Positions 53,714 to 62,424 of a DNA stretch of 64,000 nt are shown here, piece by piece (positions within the stretch are counted from its first letter, which is position 1; the number at the start of each line of letters is the position of its first letter). Source of the stretch: DSFO01 sp041640715 (GTDB lineage Archaea > Thermoproteota > Thermoprotei > Gearchaeales > Gearchaeaceae); NCBI GenBank assembly GCA_041640715.1, contig JBEPZU010000003.1, positions 1-64,000 on the forward strand, in the 5' to 3' direction. The notes under the pieces were generated by a model. The model was not told where the DNA came from and did no database searches. It saw nothing but the letters and a program-made list of their open reading frames with translations. The translations under genes and the position numbers were made by a program.

Positions 53714-54807
53714 AGATAATCGCTTGTGTAGATTTGGATTATTTTTATGCCCAATGCGAGGAAGTATTAAATCCTAGCTTAAAGAATAAGCCAGTAATAG
53801 TATGCATTTTCTCAGGTAGAGGAAAAGAAGGAGGCGCAGTGGCGACTTGTAACTACGTAGCTAGGAAGTACGGCGTGAAGTCTGGGATGGCCATATCTCA
53901 AGCTAAAAAGCTACTCGAAGGAGTCGAGTCTTTCTTCATACCTGCGAGACTAGAGATTTATGAAGAAATCTCGAGGAGGATAATGGGAATAATGCGAAAA
54001 TATGCAGATAGTTTTGAAGAAGTAAGCATAGATGAAGCTTTTTTGGACATAACTAAAGCATCAAAGGCAGATTTCGAAGTAGCAAAGGGGTTGATGGAGA
54101 AAATGAAAGAAGAAATATTCAAGAAAGAAAATTTAACGTGCTCTGTAGGAATCTCTTTTTCTAAAGTAATAGCTAAGATTGCCTCTGGTTTGAATAAACC
54201 TAACGGGTTGGTTGTGATAAGGCCTGAAGATTTGGAAAAGGTCATTTGGCTTCTTCCTGTAGAGGAAATTCCTGGAATAGGGCCTAAGACAAAGGAGATT
54301 TTGAACAAGCTTGGACTTTATACAATAGGAGATCTAGCAAAAGCGAATGTTTTAACGTTAATTCAAGTATTCGGTAAGAAAACTGCAACTTACCTAAAGC
54401 TCGCGGCTGAAGGAAGAGATAAAGAAGAAGTAAAGCCAGCTGAGAAAGCTAAACAATATAGCAGGATGATAACGCTTAAAGAGAATACGTTAGCTTTAGC
54501 GGATATCCTTCCTTATGTGGAATCTTTATGCAAAGAATTATCTGAAGATCTCAAGATGAATAATAAATTGGCTAAGGGGATAGGTTTAACTGCGATATTA
54601 GCAGATCTATCTACCATTTCAAAAAACAAAACTTTAGATCAACCTACTAATGATTTCAATAAAATATTCAATACAGCCAAAGATTTACTTCCAGAGCTAA
54701 TAGCCAAATCCCGAAAGCTCTTCAGGAGAATATCTGTTAGAGCATATGGTTTAATAGATGTGAGCAATCTTGAAAATCTCGAACATTTCTTAGCTGATAG
54801 AATTTAA
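53710..54807 (+). CDS. dbh: Y-family DNA polymerase IV (Dpo4/DinB)
   Basis: A 365-residue polymerase. CVDLDYFYAQCEEVLNP has the first catalytic Asp, YADSFEEVSIDEAFLD has the Asp-Glu pair, and CSVGISFSKVIAKIASG and IPGIGPKTKEILNKLG (helix-hairpin-helix) follow. The little-finger domain occupies the last 120 residues. It bypasses DNA lesions. The C-terminus LENLEHFL-ADRI resembles a weak PCNA-binding box (x-x-x-L-x-x-F-L) without the initial glutamine. The start is GTG at 53710. The 3' end overlaps the convergent metallopeptidase gene by 18 bp. Confidence 0.95.
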   Translation: MKIIACVDLDYFYAQCEEVLNPSLKNKPVIVCIFSGRGKEGGAVATCNYVARKYGVKSGMAISQAKKLLEGVESFFIPARLEIYEEISRRIMGIMRKYADSFEEVSIDEAFLDITKASKADFEVAKGLMEKMKEEIFKKENLTCSVGISFSKVIAKIASGLNKPNGLVVIRPEDLEKVIWLLPVEEIPGIGPKTKEILNKLGLYTIGDLAKANVLTLIQVFGKKTATYLKLAAEGRDKEEVKPAEKAKQYSRMITLKENTLALADILPYVESLCKELSEDLKMNNKLAKGIGLTAILADLSTISKNKTLDQPTNDFNKIFNTAKDLLPELIAKSRKLFRRISVRAYGLIDVSNLENLEHFLADRI

Positions 54808-55269
54808 TTTTTTGAAGAGTTCAATTATTTCTTCCTTGCTAACCCATGGGACTTCTAGGTATTCTAGTATTTCATCTTCGCTCATCCCTAAATTTTTGGC
54901 TTCTTCGATAGTGTATTTATACGCTTCGATTTCTGTGGGTCTCTCTACGTAGGTATAGTTATTATCGAATAGATTCATACCTCTTCTCCATTGTCTAACG
55001 TGTATCAACTCATGTAGAATGTCTAAGTAAAGATACCTTAAGTCTCCTTTCTTAATGTATTCTTTGCAAATGTATATTGAACCATCGCTGTCTTCTACCC
55101 ACATGTAGCCTTTGCATCTTACAATCCTTATTTTCACGTTTTTCTTCATATCTTCGAACTCGGATTTTAATACGTTCTTTACTATCCAAGAATCCTCCAA
55201 TCCTGAGAATACTTCTTCTAAGCTGTACTCGCCTTCCTTTAGCTTCCTGTTTATTTTGAAATTCTTCAT
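54790..55269 (-). CDS. HExxH putative metallopeptidase, archaeal
   Basis: A 159-residue protein with zinc motif HELIHVRQWRRG and a downstream ERPTEIEAYKYT that could supply the third ligand. The rest is charged and soluble (SLEEVFSGLEDSWIVKN near the N-terminus; EEIIELFKKLN at the end). A similar arrangement is found in small archaeal and ImmA-like metallopeptidases, but I cannot name a characterised homologue. It is convergent with the Dpo4 gene and divergent from the aminopropyltransferase gene. Confidence 0.7.
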   Translation of the reverse strand: MKNFKINRKLKEGEYSLEEVFSGLEDSWIVKNVLKSEFEDMKKNVKIRIVRCKGYMWVEDSDGSIYICKEYIKKGDLRYLYLDILHELIHVRQWRRGMNLFDNNYTYVERPTEIEAYKYTIEEAKNLGMSEDEILEYLEVPWVSKEEIIELFKKLNSIS

Positions 55270-55301
55270 TTCCTTTATTTACTTTATACCAAATATATAG
55301 T

Positions 55302-56159
55302 ATGGATATTTTTATATTCCAACCAGTTTCTCGAACCACGAAACTTGTGATGCAAGTGGAAGAGGTTCTTGTGAGAACTGAAACTAAATACCAGAAAGTG
55401 CTGATTGGCAGACTTAAAGAATATGGTCTGTCTCTTGTGCTAGATGAATTGCTACAAGTAGCGGAGGCAGATGAAGCATTTTATCATGAATGTTTAGTCC
55501 ATCCAGCTCTTTTGAGCTTAGAAAACCCTGAAAGTGTCTTAATAATAGGAGGAGGTGACGGTTGTGCTCTTAGAGAAGTGCTAAAGCATGATGTCGATGA
55601 AGCTACATTGGTTGATATCGACGGAGAATTAGTAGAACTTTGTAAACAATATTTAAGGAGCATAAATCAAAATTCTCTGAAGGATAGGAGAGTAAGAATA
55701 ATAATAATGGATGGTAAACTCTTCATCGAAAAGCAAGAAAAGAAGTATGATTGTATAATCTCAGATTTAACCGATCCTTATGGTCCTGAAATATCAAGAG
55801 AACTCTATTCGAAGAAGTTCTTCGAAAAAATTTCTACTCTGTTAAGACATGAGGGTATCTTTGTTACTCAGGCCGGATCTGCCTTTTATTATGGTGAAAT
55901 ATATGAAGAAATTTTAAGGAATGCTGCAAGCGTCTTCAAATACGTTAAGGGCTATGAAGTTTGGGTCCCTTCCTTTGGTTATAGTTGTTCCTTCATAATC
56001 GCTTCAAATTCAAAGAACATAGAAGATATTAGAGAAGAAAGCATAGAAAAATTGATTGAAAAAAGAAAATTGAAGCTTAGATACTATAACGCTAGTGTTC
56101 ATTTAAGCTTGCTTAAAAGACCTGTTTCAAGAAACCCTTTAACGATCTCGAACCTTTAG
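55302..56159 (+). CDS. speE: Polyamine aminopropyltransferase (spermidine synthase-like)
   Basis: A 285-residue enzyme. An N-terminal beta domain with QKVLIGRLKEYGLSLVLDEL leads to EAFYHECLVHPALLS, the SAM-like loop VLIIGGGDGCALREVL, VDIDGELVEL and the catalytic SDLTDPYGP. It transfers aminopropyl from decarboxylated AdoMet to an amine. The DLTDP variant of the usual DSTDP occurs in archaeal and long-chain polyamine enzymes, as I recall, so putrescine, agmatine or longer polyamines are all possible acceptors. Confidence 0.92.
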   Translation: MDIFIFQPVSRTTKLVMQVEEVLVRTETKYQKVLIGRLKEYGLSLVLDELLQVAEADEAFYHECLVHPALLSLENPESVLIIGGGDGCALREVLKHDVDEATLVDIDGELVELCKQYLRSINQNSLKDRRVRIIIMDGKLFIEKQEKKYDCIISDLTDPYGPEISRELYSKKFFEKISTLLRHEGIFVTQAGSAFYYGEIYEEILRNAASVFKYVKGYEVWVPSFGYSCSFIIASNSKNIEDIREESIEKLIEKRKLKLRYYNASVHLSLLKRPVSRNPLTISNL

Positions 56160-56237
56160 TTTTGCTTTAGGTAGAAGTTCATTGCTAAGACTAGATATTT
56201 TTCCCTTGTTTTTGCATTAATTTATGTTTTGAAAGCG

Positions 56238-56810
56238 CTAACTTTTATTCATTTTCCAGATTTTTAGTTTTTCATCGTGGATGCCTAAGTATCTAAGGGA
56301 TCGAGAAACTGATTGGTCTACTAACTCTAATATATCCTTAGGCTTAGAATACCAAGGAGGTAATGGAGGGAATATCGTTACGTTAGGTAGTAGGGCTAGC
56401 TTTCTTAAATTTTCTAGATGAATATAACTTAAAGGTGTTTCTCTTATGACTAATACAAGAGCTCTCTTCTCTTTGATGGAAACATCAGCCGCCCTCAACA
56501 ATAAATTTGTAGATAAACCGTTTGCGATTCCTGCTACTGTCTTCATAGAACAAGGCGCTATGATCATACCATCAATTGGATAAGAACCACTAGCTATTGG
56601 AGCGTCAAAATCGAATTCATCGTAATAAAAGTCACTTAGTTTTATCACATTTTCTTTATCCATTTCCATTTCATCTTTTATTACCTTAAAAGCTGAAGAA
56701 GTTACTACTAAATAACTTTCATGTCCTAGCTCTCTTAATCTTATAAGCGTCCTTATTCCGTATATTGCTCCAGAGGCACCTGATATACCTACTATAATTC
56801 TTTTCTTCAA
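56238..56810 (-). CDS. ubiX: UbiX family flavin prenyltransferase
   Basis: A 190-residue protein: GISGASGAIYGIRTLIRL, YPIDGMIIAPCSMKTVAGIANG, NLLLRAADVSIKEKR, then LVIRETPLSYIHLEN. It makes prenylated FMN for UbiD-type decarboxylases; no ubiD lies nearby. The start is TTG at 56810, overlapping the TGA of the DHH gene. A GGTGAG about 9 nt upstream supports this start. Confidence 0.93.
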   Translation of the reverse strand: MKKRIIVGISGASGAIYGIRTLIRLRELGHESYLVVTSSAFKVIKDEMEMDKENVIKLSDFYYDEFDFDAPIASGSYPIDGMIIAPCSMKTVAGIANGLSTNLLLRAADVSIKEKRALVLVIRETPLSYIHLENLRKLALLPNVTIFPPLPPWYSKPKDILELVDQSVSRSLRYLGIHDEKLKIWKMNKS

Positions 56811-57799
56811 AGCTCACTCACCTCTTTAAGAATATTTTTAATTTCTTTAGCTGTATATCTTTTACCTAATAGCTTATCCAATATTCTAGATTTTAAAGAT
56901 AATTTAGGTGAGCAACCACATGCAAAAGGATGTCCTCCTCCATTGAATTTTCTAGCTATAGGAAGCAGGTTTATCTCTTTATTTAATCCTGCATAAAATG
57001 AAACAGATCTGTTTGAATATATCACTACCGTGAAATCTAGTTTATGCTCTAAGCTTGCATACTTACCGCTTATACTCCCTGGAAGCTTGCTTTTTCTAAC
57101 ATCTATTATCGCATATCTATAACCATTTTTTGTGGTAAAGACTTTGAGTTTCTTTACGGTTTCTTTTATTTTACTGTCATTCTTTTCCTCTTTACTTGCC
57201 CATTTAATTATTTTTTCATCGTTAATCCTTCCTTCGCTTAGAGCCTCAAATACGTATTGTAATCTCTTTTTATTTCTTATAGCTCTGTTTATGTTTATAG
57301 TTTCTTTTAAAGAATAGTTAGCGCTATCTGCATCGTTAGCTATGATAACTAATTCATTTATCACTTCATCACTACTTTCTAAGGTTTTAGCTACAAGTTC
57401 GGCTGCACTTATAGTTGGTTCTACCACGATCTTAGTTTTGTTTCTAAGCGTTTCTAGAGCTTTTTCGGTCCATTGATGATGGTCTATCCAAGTTATTTCA
57501 CAACCAGATTTTATCAATCTATCAAGATCACTCGCTATAATTCTGAGATATTCATCATTTGGCGACAAATCTGAGATGAAGATCTTTTTGTCATTGACAT
57601 TAAGAGATGATAAATGAAAGGGTAAGCTCCTAGGAGAAGAAGGTATGTAAAATCCCTCTTTGTAGTTTCTCTTTATTATTGATGCACAAATTATACCGTC
57701 GACATCATCGTGAGAAATTATTATTATACTTTGATCTGTAGTTATTTTTCTTTTTTCCTTTCTTTTAATTAATTCTTTTATCTTTGAAAATATTTGCAT
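56807..57799 (-). CDS. DHH family phosphoesterase with DHHA1 domain
   Basis: A 330-residue protein. Motif I is ISHDDVDGIICAS, the middle DxD region is NDADSANY, and motif III is TWIDHHQW. DHHA1 C-terminal signature is GGGHPFACGC. It resembles archaeal RecJ-like or nanoRNase/oligoribonuclease proteins, though GGGHPFACG is general. It overlaps Elp3 by 1 bp and UbiX by 4 bp. Confidence 0.9.
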   Translation of the reverse strand: MQIFSKIKELIKRKEKRKITTDQSIIIISHDDVDGIICASIIKRNYKEGFYIPSSPRSLPFHLSSLNVNDKKIFISDLSPNDEYLRIIASDLDRLIKSGCEITWIDHHQWTEKALETLRNKTKIVVEPTISAAELVAKTLESSDEVINELVIIANDADSANYSLKETININRAIRNKKRLQYVFEALSEGRINDEKIIKWASKEEKNDSKIKETVKKLKVFTTKNGYRYAIIDVRKSKLPGSISGKYASLEHKLDFTVVIYSNRSVSFYAGLNKEINLLPIARKFNGGGHPFACGCSPKLSLKSRILDKLLGKRYTAKEIKNILKEVSEL

Positions 57800-59235
57800 T
57801 AGATGCGAATCAATGAGGCTCTATTTAAAATTTTAGACATGTAAGGGCCTTCGAGTGAATATCCGAATTTCCTATAATAACCCCTAACACCTATGGCGCT
57901 TATTATTACCATTTTGTTTATTCCATATTCGAAAAAGGCAATCCTCTCAGCTTCAGCTAAAAGGGCTTTTCCTATTCCTTTGTGCTGCCATGCTTCTTCC
58001 ATCCTCAATCCCACAGGAACAGCTAAACCATAAACATGGAGTTCTCTAACGATTGCAGCGCCTTTTGCTTCTTTTTTCCAAGAATTCTCTGGTATTCTTA
58101 ATCTAAGGTAACCTATTAAGGTCAAATCTTCGTCCTCAAAGGACAAGAAGTATTCATTCCCTCCAAGGGTTCTGATTTCCCTTCTAATTAGCTTTATTTT
58201 ATTCGGCATTTTAATCTTCTCTTTTATTTGTCTTATTCCTATTTCCCTACATCTAGTGCAAAGGCACCTTATTCCTTCTTTTTTTAATTTCTTATCGATA
58301 TACTCTCTCAAATCTCCTCTTTTTATACCTGCTATCACTAAGCTAGATGGTAAATCTCTTTGAACCCTGTTTATTCTCACATAAGGGGGGAGGAACTTTG
58401 TTACTTCACGCATTATTTCTGCCACTTCGTCCTCTTGAATTGGTGAATACTTACCTTCAAGGTATTCTTCATAAAGCTCTGAACCAGGCATGACGAGCGT
58501 TGGGTAAATTTTAATCATGTCTGGAGAAAATCCCTCATTGTAAAATATTGTTCTAAATGTTTCGATGTCTTTTTCTTTATTAGAACCAGGCAGTCCTAGC
58601 ATTATATGATAACAGACCTCAAACCCAGCATCTTTGAGTAACTTCGTTGCTTTTATAACTTCTTTAACACCATGGCCTCTCTTTACCCTTTCTAATACAT
58701 CATCGAAAGTAGATTGAACGCCTATCTCTACCCTTGTAACACCTAGTTCTAGTAATTCTTCTAATATTGTTTCATCCAACCAATCAGGTCTTGTTTCAAC
58801 GGAAATGCCTACGCATTTTATCAAGGAATTTTCATTTTTGTTTATTTCTTCCTTATAATCAAAGTTTTCATTGTAATTCACTTTAGGAAAGTCATTTAAG
58901 GCTTTTACAGCTGAAGCTATAAACCACCTTCTATAATTTTTAGGCAAGGCTGTGAAAGTTCCACCTACCACTATTATTTGTGATTTCGAAGGAAAATGAC
59001 CCATTAGCAAATACTGCTTTAATCTTTCTATTGTTTGATAGTAGGGATGGAATGCATTCATCGCTGCTCTATTGACCGCTGGTTCTCCTATCAAATAGCT
59101 TTTAGGTCCTCCATAATTGGGTCCTCCGAAGCAATATGTGCATTTTGCTGGGCAATCAAAAGGAGCAGTTACAATAGCAACTACGGATATTCCTGATGCT
59201 GCTCTTATTGGTTTCTTTATCTCTTTTAATTCCAC
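57799..59235 (-). CDS. elp3: Elp3-like tRNA uridine carboxymethyltransferase (radical SAM plus GNAT)
   Basis: A 478-residue two-domain protein. The radical SAM domain has DCPAKCTYCFGGPNYGG (Cys28, Cys32, Cys35), IIVVGGTFTALP and GISVETRPDWLDE. The GNAT domain starts near 355 and contains LHVYGLAVPVGLR, then QHKGIGKALLAEAER. It modifies the wobble uridine of tRNA. Relative to most Elp3 proteins it lacks roughly 60-70 N-terminal residues and its first Cys spacing is Cx3C, not Cx4C. GTG at 59235 is preceded in frame by a stop, so the short form is real. Confidence 0.92.
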   Translation of the reverse strand: MELKEIKKPIRAASGISVVAIVTAPFDCPAKCTYCFGGPNYGGPKSYLIGEPAVNRAAMNAFHPYYQTIERLKQYLLMGHFPSKSQIIVVGGTFTALPKNYRRWFIASAVKALNDFPKVNYNENFDYKEEINKNENSLIKCVGISVETRPDWLDETILEELLELGVTRVEIGVQSTFDDVLERVKRGHGVKEVIKATKLLKDAGFEVCYHIMLGLPGSNKEKDIETFRTIFYNEGFSPDMIKIYPTLVMPGSELYEEYLEGKYSPIQEDEVAEIMREVTKFLPPYVRINRVQRDLPSSLVIAGIKRGDLREYIDKKLKKEGIRCLCTRCREIGIRQIKEKIKMPNKIKLIRREIRTLGGNEYFLSFEDEDLTLIGYLRLRIPENSWKKEAKGAAIVRELHVYGLAVPVGLRMEEAWQHKGIGKALLAEAERIAFFEYGINKMVIISAIGVRGYYRKFGYSLEGPYMSKILNRASLIRI

Positions 59236-59290
59236 TATTTAAGTTTCATTCTTTGAAGAAATTAATAAGTATTTTAAGAAAAGGAAAAAT

Positions 59291-60217
59291 GTGAAAATAA
59301 GGAAATTTAAGTTTTCAGACCTAGCATCCTTAGTTAATTTGTACAATAACTTCATGAATTTTGATCCTGATTTCGTAGAGCTAAATGAAGAGAGTTTTAA
59401 AGCCAAATTCATAGACATGCCGTTTTGCTCTAGAGATTTAATTTTCGTTGCAGAACAAGGATCAATATTGGGGTGTATTTTTGCCGATGTAGATCCTTTA
59501 ATGGAAGAGAAGTTCAAGAAAAGGATCGCAGTAATAGATTTATTATTAGCTAAAAGGGAAGTTTTCCATGAAGTTGCTTCATCTCTTTTGGACTATTTAA
59601 CAGTTAAGTTAAGGGATTTGAAGGTGGAAGAAATTCAAGTTCATTTCGTAGCAGAAAACCTCGAACAAGAAAACTCATTTTATAGAGAAAATTTCGAGTT
59701 GTCTAGGGTGTGGTATTACATGGAAGCAGAGTCTAGACCTTTTATGTTAGAGGATCTCCCTGAACATTTTTCTTGGCAACATTTGAAATTTAAAGGCAGA
59801 AAAGCGAATGCTAGGAAATGGATAGAATGTTATAACGAAGTCTTCAAAGACCATCCTTATATGAGGCCTTTAAGATATGAGGAACTTAAGATCTATTCTC
59901 TTGAAGAGAACTTCGATCCTACGGGATACTTTGGTATATTTAAAGATGATGAAAATAAGTTCATAGCTGAATGTTCTTGTGAAGCTGAACCTGCAAAAAA
60001 CAAAGGAGTGATATGGACAGTTGGTGTGCTTAAGGAATATAGAAATAGAGGTCTTGGGGAACTTCTAGTTAAAAAAGCCATCGATTGGATTTATAACAAA
60101 GGCTTGAAAAAGGCATCCATACACGTAGATAGTCAAAACGAGATAGCCTTCAAGCTATATTCTAAGCTAGGGTTTAAACCTATAAGGAGGAGGTTATTCT
60201 ATTCTAAAATCCTCTAG
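59291..60217 (+). CDS. Tandem GNAT acetyltransferase
   Basis: A 308-residue protein with two GNAT folds. The N-terminal copy (1-145) is degenerate in its acetyl-CoA loop. The C-terminal copy (165-308) has the canonical VGVLKEYRNRGLGELLVKKA and IHVDSQNEIAFKLYSKLGF. Tandem GNAT proteins include mycothiol synthase and RimI-like duplications; the substrate here is unknown. The start is GTG at 59291. The 3' end overlaps the end of the convergent CysRS-like gene by 24 bp. Confidence 0.85.
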   Translation: MKIRKFKFSDLASLVNLYNNFMNFDPDFVELNEESFKAKFIDMPFCSRDLIFVAEQGSILGCIFADVDPLMEEKFKKRIAVIDLLLAKREVFHEVASSLLDYLTVKLRDLKVEEIQVHFVAENLEQENSFYRENFELSRVWYYMEAESRPFMLEDLPEHFSWQHLKFKGRKANARKWIECYNEVFKDHPYMRPLRYEELKIYSLEENFDPTGYFGIFKDDENKFIAECSCEAEPAKNKGVIWTVGVLKEYRNRGLGELLVKKAIDWIYNKGLKKASIHVDSQNEIAFKLYSKLGFKPIRRRLFYSKIL

Positions 60218-61384
60218 TATTCCTGTAATGCTAGAGAAAATAGAGTAATTTGTTCTAAGTTCTTTAATTGCACTTTCTCCTAGATTCTTCTTTTCTGCAT
60301 AATCCCTAAGTTCGATCCAATTTTCTATAGCTTTTCTTACATTCAAATTATTTTCTATATTTTTAAGAAATTTTTTTCTGTAATATATAATTCTTTTTAT
60401 TATATTTTTGTCATCTTCTCCTTTGTTTATTTTTATTTTCTTAAGTTTATTTTTTATTTTTTTATAATATTTTAATTTATTTTGATCGAAATTATAATCT
60501 TTATTTATTTTCATTGATAAGAAATAAATTCTAATATCATCTACATCATATTTCTTGATTATTTCTCTGAAATATATTGTGTTCCCCAACGATTTTGACA
60601 TTTTTTCTCCCTTGAATTTAAGTAAACCGGTATGAAGGAAATTCCTAGATACAGGATATTCTCCTTTAAAATATTCTCCTAAAGTTAATATGTATTCGTG
60701 ATGCGGAAATATCAAATCCTTAGCTCCTATATGCAAATCGCAATAGCCGCCTAAAACATAGTTTATTACCGTGAAATCTTGAAGATGCCATCCTATCATT
60801 CTTCTTCCAAAGCTCGTGTTTATTTCGCCATCTTTCAATGAATACCATAGCTTAAAGTCTGCTGGATTTCTTTTGTTCTCAGCAGGTTCTAATAAAACAT
60901 TTAGTATTCTTTGTTTATCAATTCCTGAAAGTTTTCCTATGTTATTTGAAAGTGAAATATCGCAATATATTCCTTCTTCGAGTTCATAGGAATAGCCTTT
61001 TTTCATAAGATCTTGTATTATTCGCTTCGATTCCTCTGAAAGCTCAGAAGGTTTTATTGGAATGAAGTGCTTTATTCCTAGAACTTTCAAATCTTCATTT
61101 ATTCTTCTGAAATATCTTTCTACTATTTCGTTTTCATCGATTTTTTCTTGAATAGCTCTTTCTATTATTTTTATGTCCATATCGGTGAAATTGATAACGA
61201 AGATGGTTTCATAACCCTTGAATCTAAAGTATCTATTGATTAGGTCTGCTATTAACAGGACTCTTAAATGCCCTAGATGAAGATCATCATAAAGAGTAGG
61301 GCCGCAGACGAATATCTTTATGGAATTTTCAAGGGGCTTGAACTTTTCGAATTTTCCGTGAATTCTATTGTATAATCTGAGCAT
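60194..61384 (-). CDS. Cysteinyl-tRNA synthetase-like protein, divergent
   Basis: A 396-residue class I synthetase of the CysRS family: VCGPTLYDDLHLGH (HIGH at 36-39) and GEKMSKSLGN (KMSKS 261-265). It departs from normal CysRS in three ways. First, of the four zinc ligands only Cys27 and a His in FPHHEY remain; the WHIECS cysteine is replaced in WHLQDF (199-204) and the later Glu in HHENE is lost. Second, TDIDDK reads TDMDIK. Third, it ends after the DALR helices, without the usual last 60-odd anticodon-binding residues. Without a zinc site it may not select cysteine. It could be the cell's only, diverged CysRS, or a paralogue with another amine or tRNA substrate. Confidence 0.75.
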   Translation of the reverse strand: MLRLYNRIHGKFEKFKPLENSIKIFVCGPTLYDDLHLGHLRVLLIADLINRYFRFKGYETIFVINFTDMDIKIIERAIQEKIDENEIVERYFRRINEDLKVLGIKHFIPIKPSELSEESKRIIQDLMKKGYSYELEEGIYCDISLSNNIGKLSGIDKQRILNVLLEPAENKRNPADFKLWYSLKDGEINTSFGRRMIGWHLQDFTVINYVLGGYCDLHIGAKDLIFPHHEYILTLGEYFKGEYPVSRNFLHTGLLKFKGEKMSKSLGNTIYFREIIKKYDVDDIRIYFLSMKINKDYNFDQNKLKYYKKIKNKLKKIKINKGEDDKNIIKRIIYYRKKFLKNIENNLNVRKAIENWIELRDYAEKKNLGESAIKELRTNYSIFSSITGILEDFRIE

Positions 61385-61420
61385 AAGCGGATTTATTTCT
61401 TTAGTTAATTAAATTTTATA

Positions 61421-61663
61421 ATGAAGTTAGTTTTAAAGAACGAGAAGGATCTCTTGAGATACATTTCTTCTTTGAATGTAGATGAAGGTTTAAGGATATT
61501 TCAAGGAGATTTTGAGTTCATCATAACTAGGTATGACTTGAATTTCTACCTCGAAGTAAGGTTTAAAAATGGAGTATCTAAATTCATCTATAAAACTGAA
61601 AATGAAGTTTTAACTAAATTAAAAGAATTTTTAATTTTCCCTCTAACTATAGAATTTTATTAA
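61421..61663 (+). CDS. Small unknown protein
   Basis: An 80-residue frame. Alternating strands and helices: KLVLKNEKDLLRYISSL, LRIFQGDFEFIITRYD, FYLEVRFKNGVSKFIYK, then EVLTKLKEFLIFPLTIEFY. Predicted alpha/beta, no motif recognised. It is divergent from the CysRS-like gene and converges with the glycosylase gene 4 bp away, so the space is fully packed. Confidence 0.5.
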   Translation: MKLVLKNEKDLLRYISSLNVDEGLRIFQGDFEFIITRYDLNFYLEVRFKNGVSKFIYKTENEVLTKLKEFLIFPLTIEFY

Positions 61664-61667
61664 AACT

Positions 61668-62396
61668 TCATCGATACAATCTTTGGCATCTAGGGCAGAA
61701 GTAGGATATCCTTCTCAAACTACCTAATCGCTTTACTTTAATCTTGGTGCCGCAGAATAGGCAATTTTTTCGTCCATAAATCATCGTGAAGCTAAAAAGG
61801 TTTAACCCATCCTTTCTAGCCTTATAGAAGATCTTGCAAAAATCACGCATCCATCCAAGCATAAATCTAAGCTTTTCCTCTTTTATTTTCTCTATTTTTG
61901 AAGCTGGATGTATCCTAGCAGCGAACAATGCCTCGTTTTTTATTATGTTTCCTACTCCTGGAAGTATGCTTTGGTCGAGCAAAATATCACAAACGTATCC
62001 TTTTCTCTTTTTCAATCTTGCCAATACTTTTTCAGGATTCCAATCTTTTGCTAATATGTCTTTAGCGTTAGCTCTGAAGTATTTGACAAATTTAACTGAA
62101 CAATTATAAAAATAAACTTTGTTATTTGTTTCTATGGATAATCTTATTCTTTTTTCATCTTTGGTTATTTTATTTATGGAATAACTTCCATACATAAGAA
62201 AGTGTATTTTTATAAACCCTAGACCTTTTATTTTTATTAATAGATTTTTTCCATGACTGTATATTTTTTCAATTTCTTTATTCAGCAATTCTTCAAAATT
62301 TATATTTCTAGTTCTGCCCCATGCTTTTTTGATTACTTCTCCTTTGAATATTTCATTTAGTTTTTCAGCAAGCGCTTTTACACTCGGGCCTTCCAC
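61668..62396 (-). CDS. Fpg/Nei family DNA glycosylase without N-terminal proline
   Basis: A 242-residue protein. The H2TH domain has ILPGVGNIIKNEALFAARIHP; the C-terminal zinc finger has CLFCGTKIK and CPRCQRLYR. GKNLLIKIKGLGFIKIHFLMYG is a core strand region. The N-terminus reads MEGPSVKAL from GTG at 62396, so the catalytic Pro of MPEGP is absent, while the following Glu-Gly-Pro is intact. No alternative start adds a proline; the upstream in-frame codons are Ile-Arg. NEIL3 has Val in this position. It either uses another nucleophile or is impaired. Confidence 0.88.
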   Translation of the reverse strand: MEGPSVKALAEKLNEIFKGEVIKKAWGRTRNINFEELLNKEIEKIYSHGKNLLIKIKGLGFIKIHFLMYGSYSINKITKDEKRIRLSIETNNKVYFYNCSVKFVKYFRANAKDILAKDWNPEKVLARLKKRKGYVCDILLDQSILPGVGNIIKNEALFAARIHPASKIEKIKEEKLRFMLGWMRDFCKIFYKARKDGLNLFSFTMIYGRKNCLFCGTKIKVKRLGSLRRISYFCPRCQRLYR

Positions 62397-62424
62397 TCTT
62401 ATTTCCTTATTAAAAATGTAAGTT

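Noticed and set aside
60360..60480. Low-complexity AT tract as insertion scar
   Set aside because: It is the Lys/Ile-rich coding part of the CysRS-like gene (KKIKNKLKKIKIN), with the frame continuous through it.
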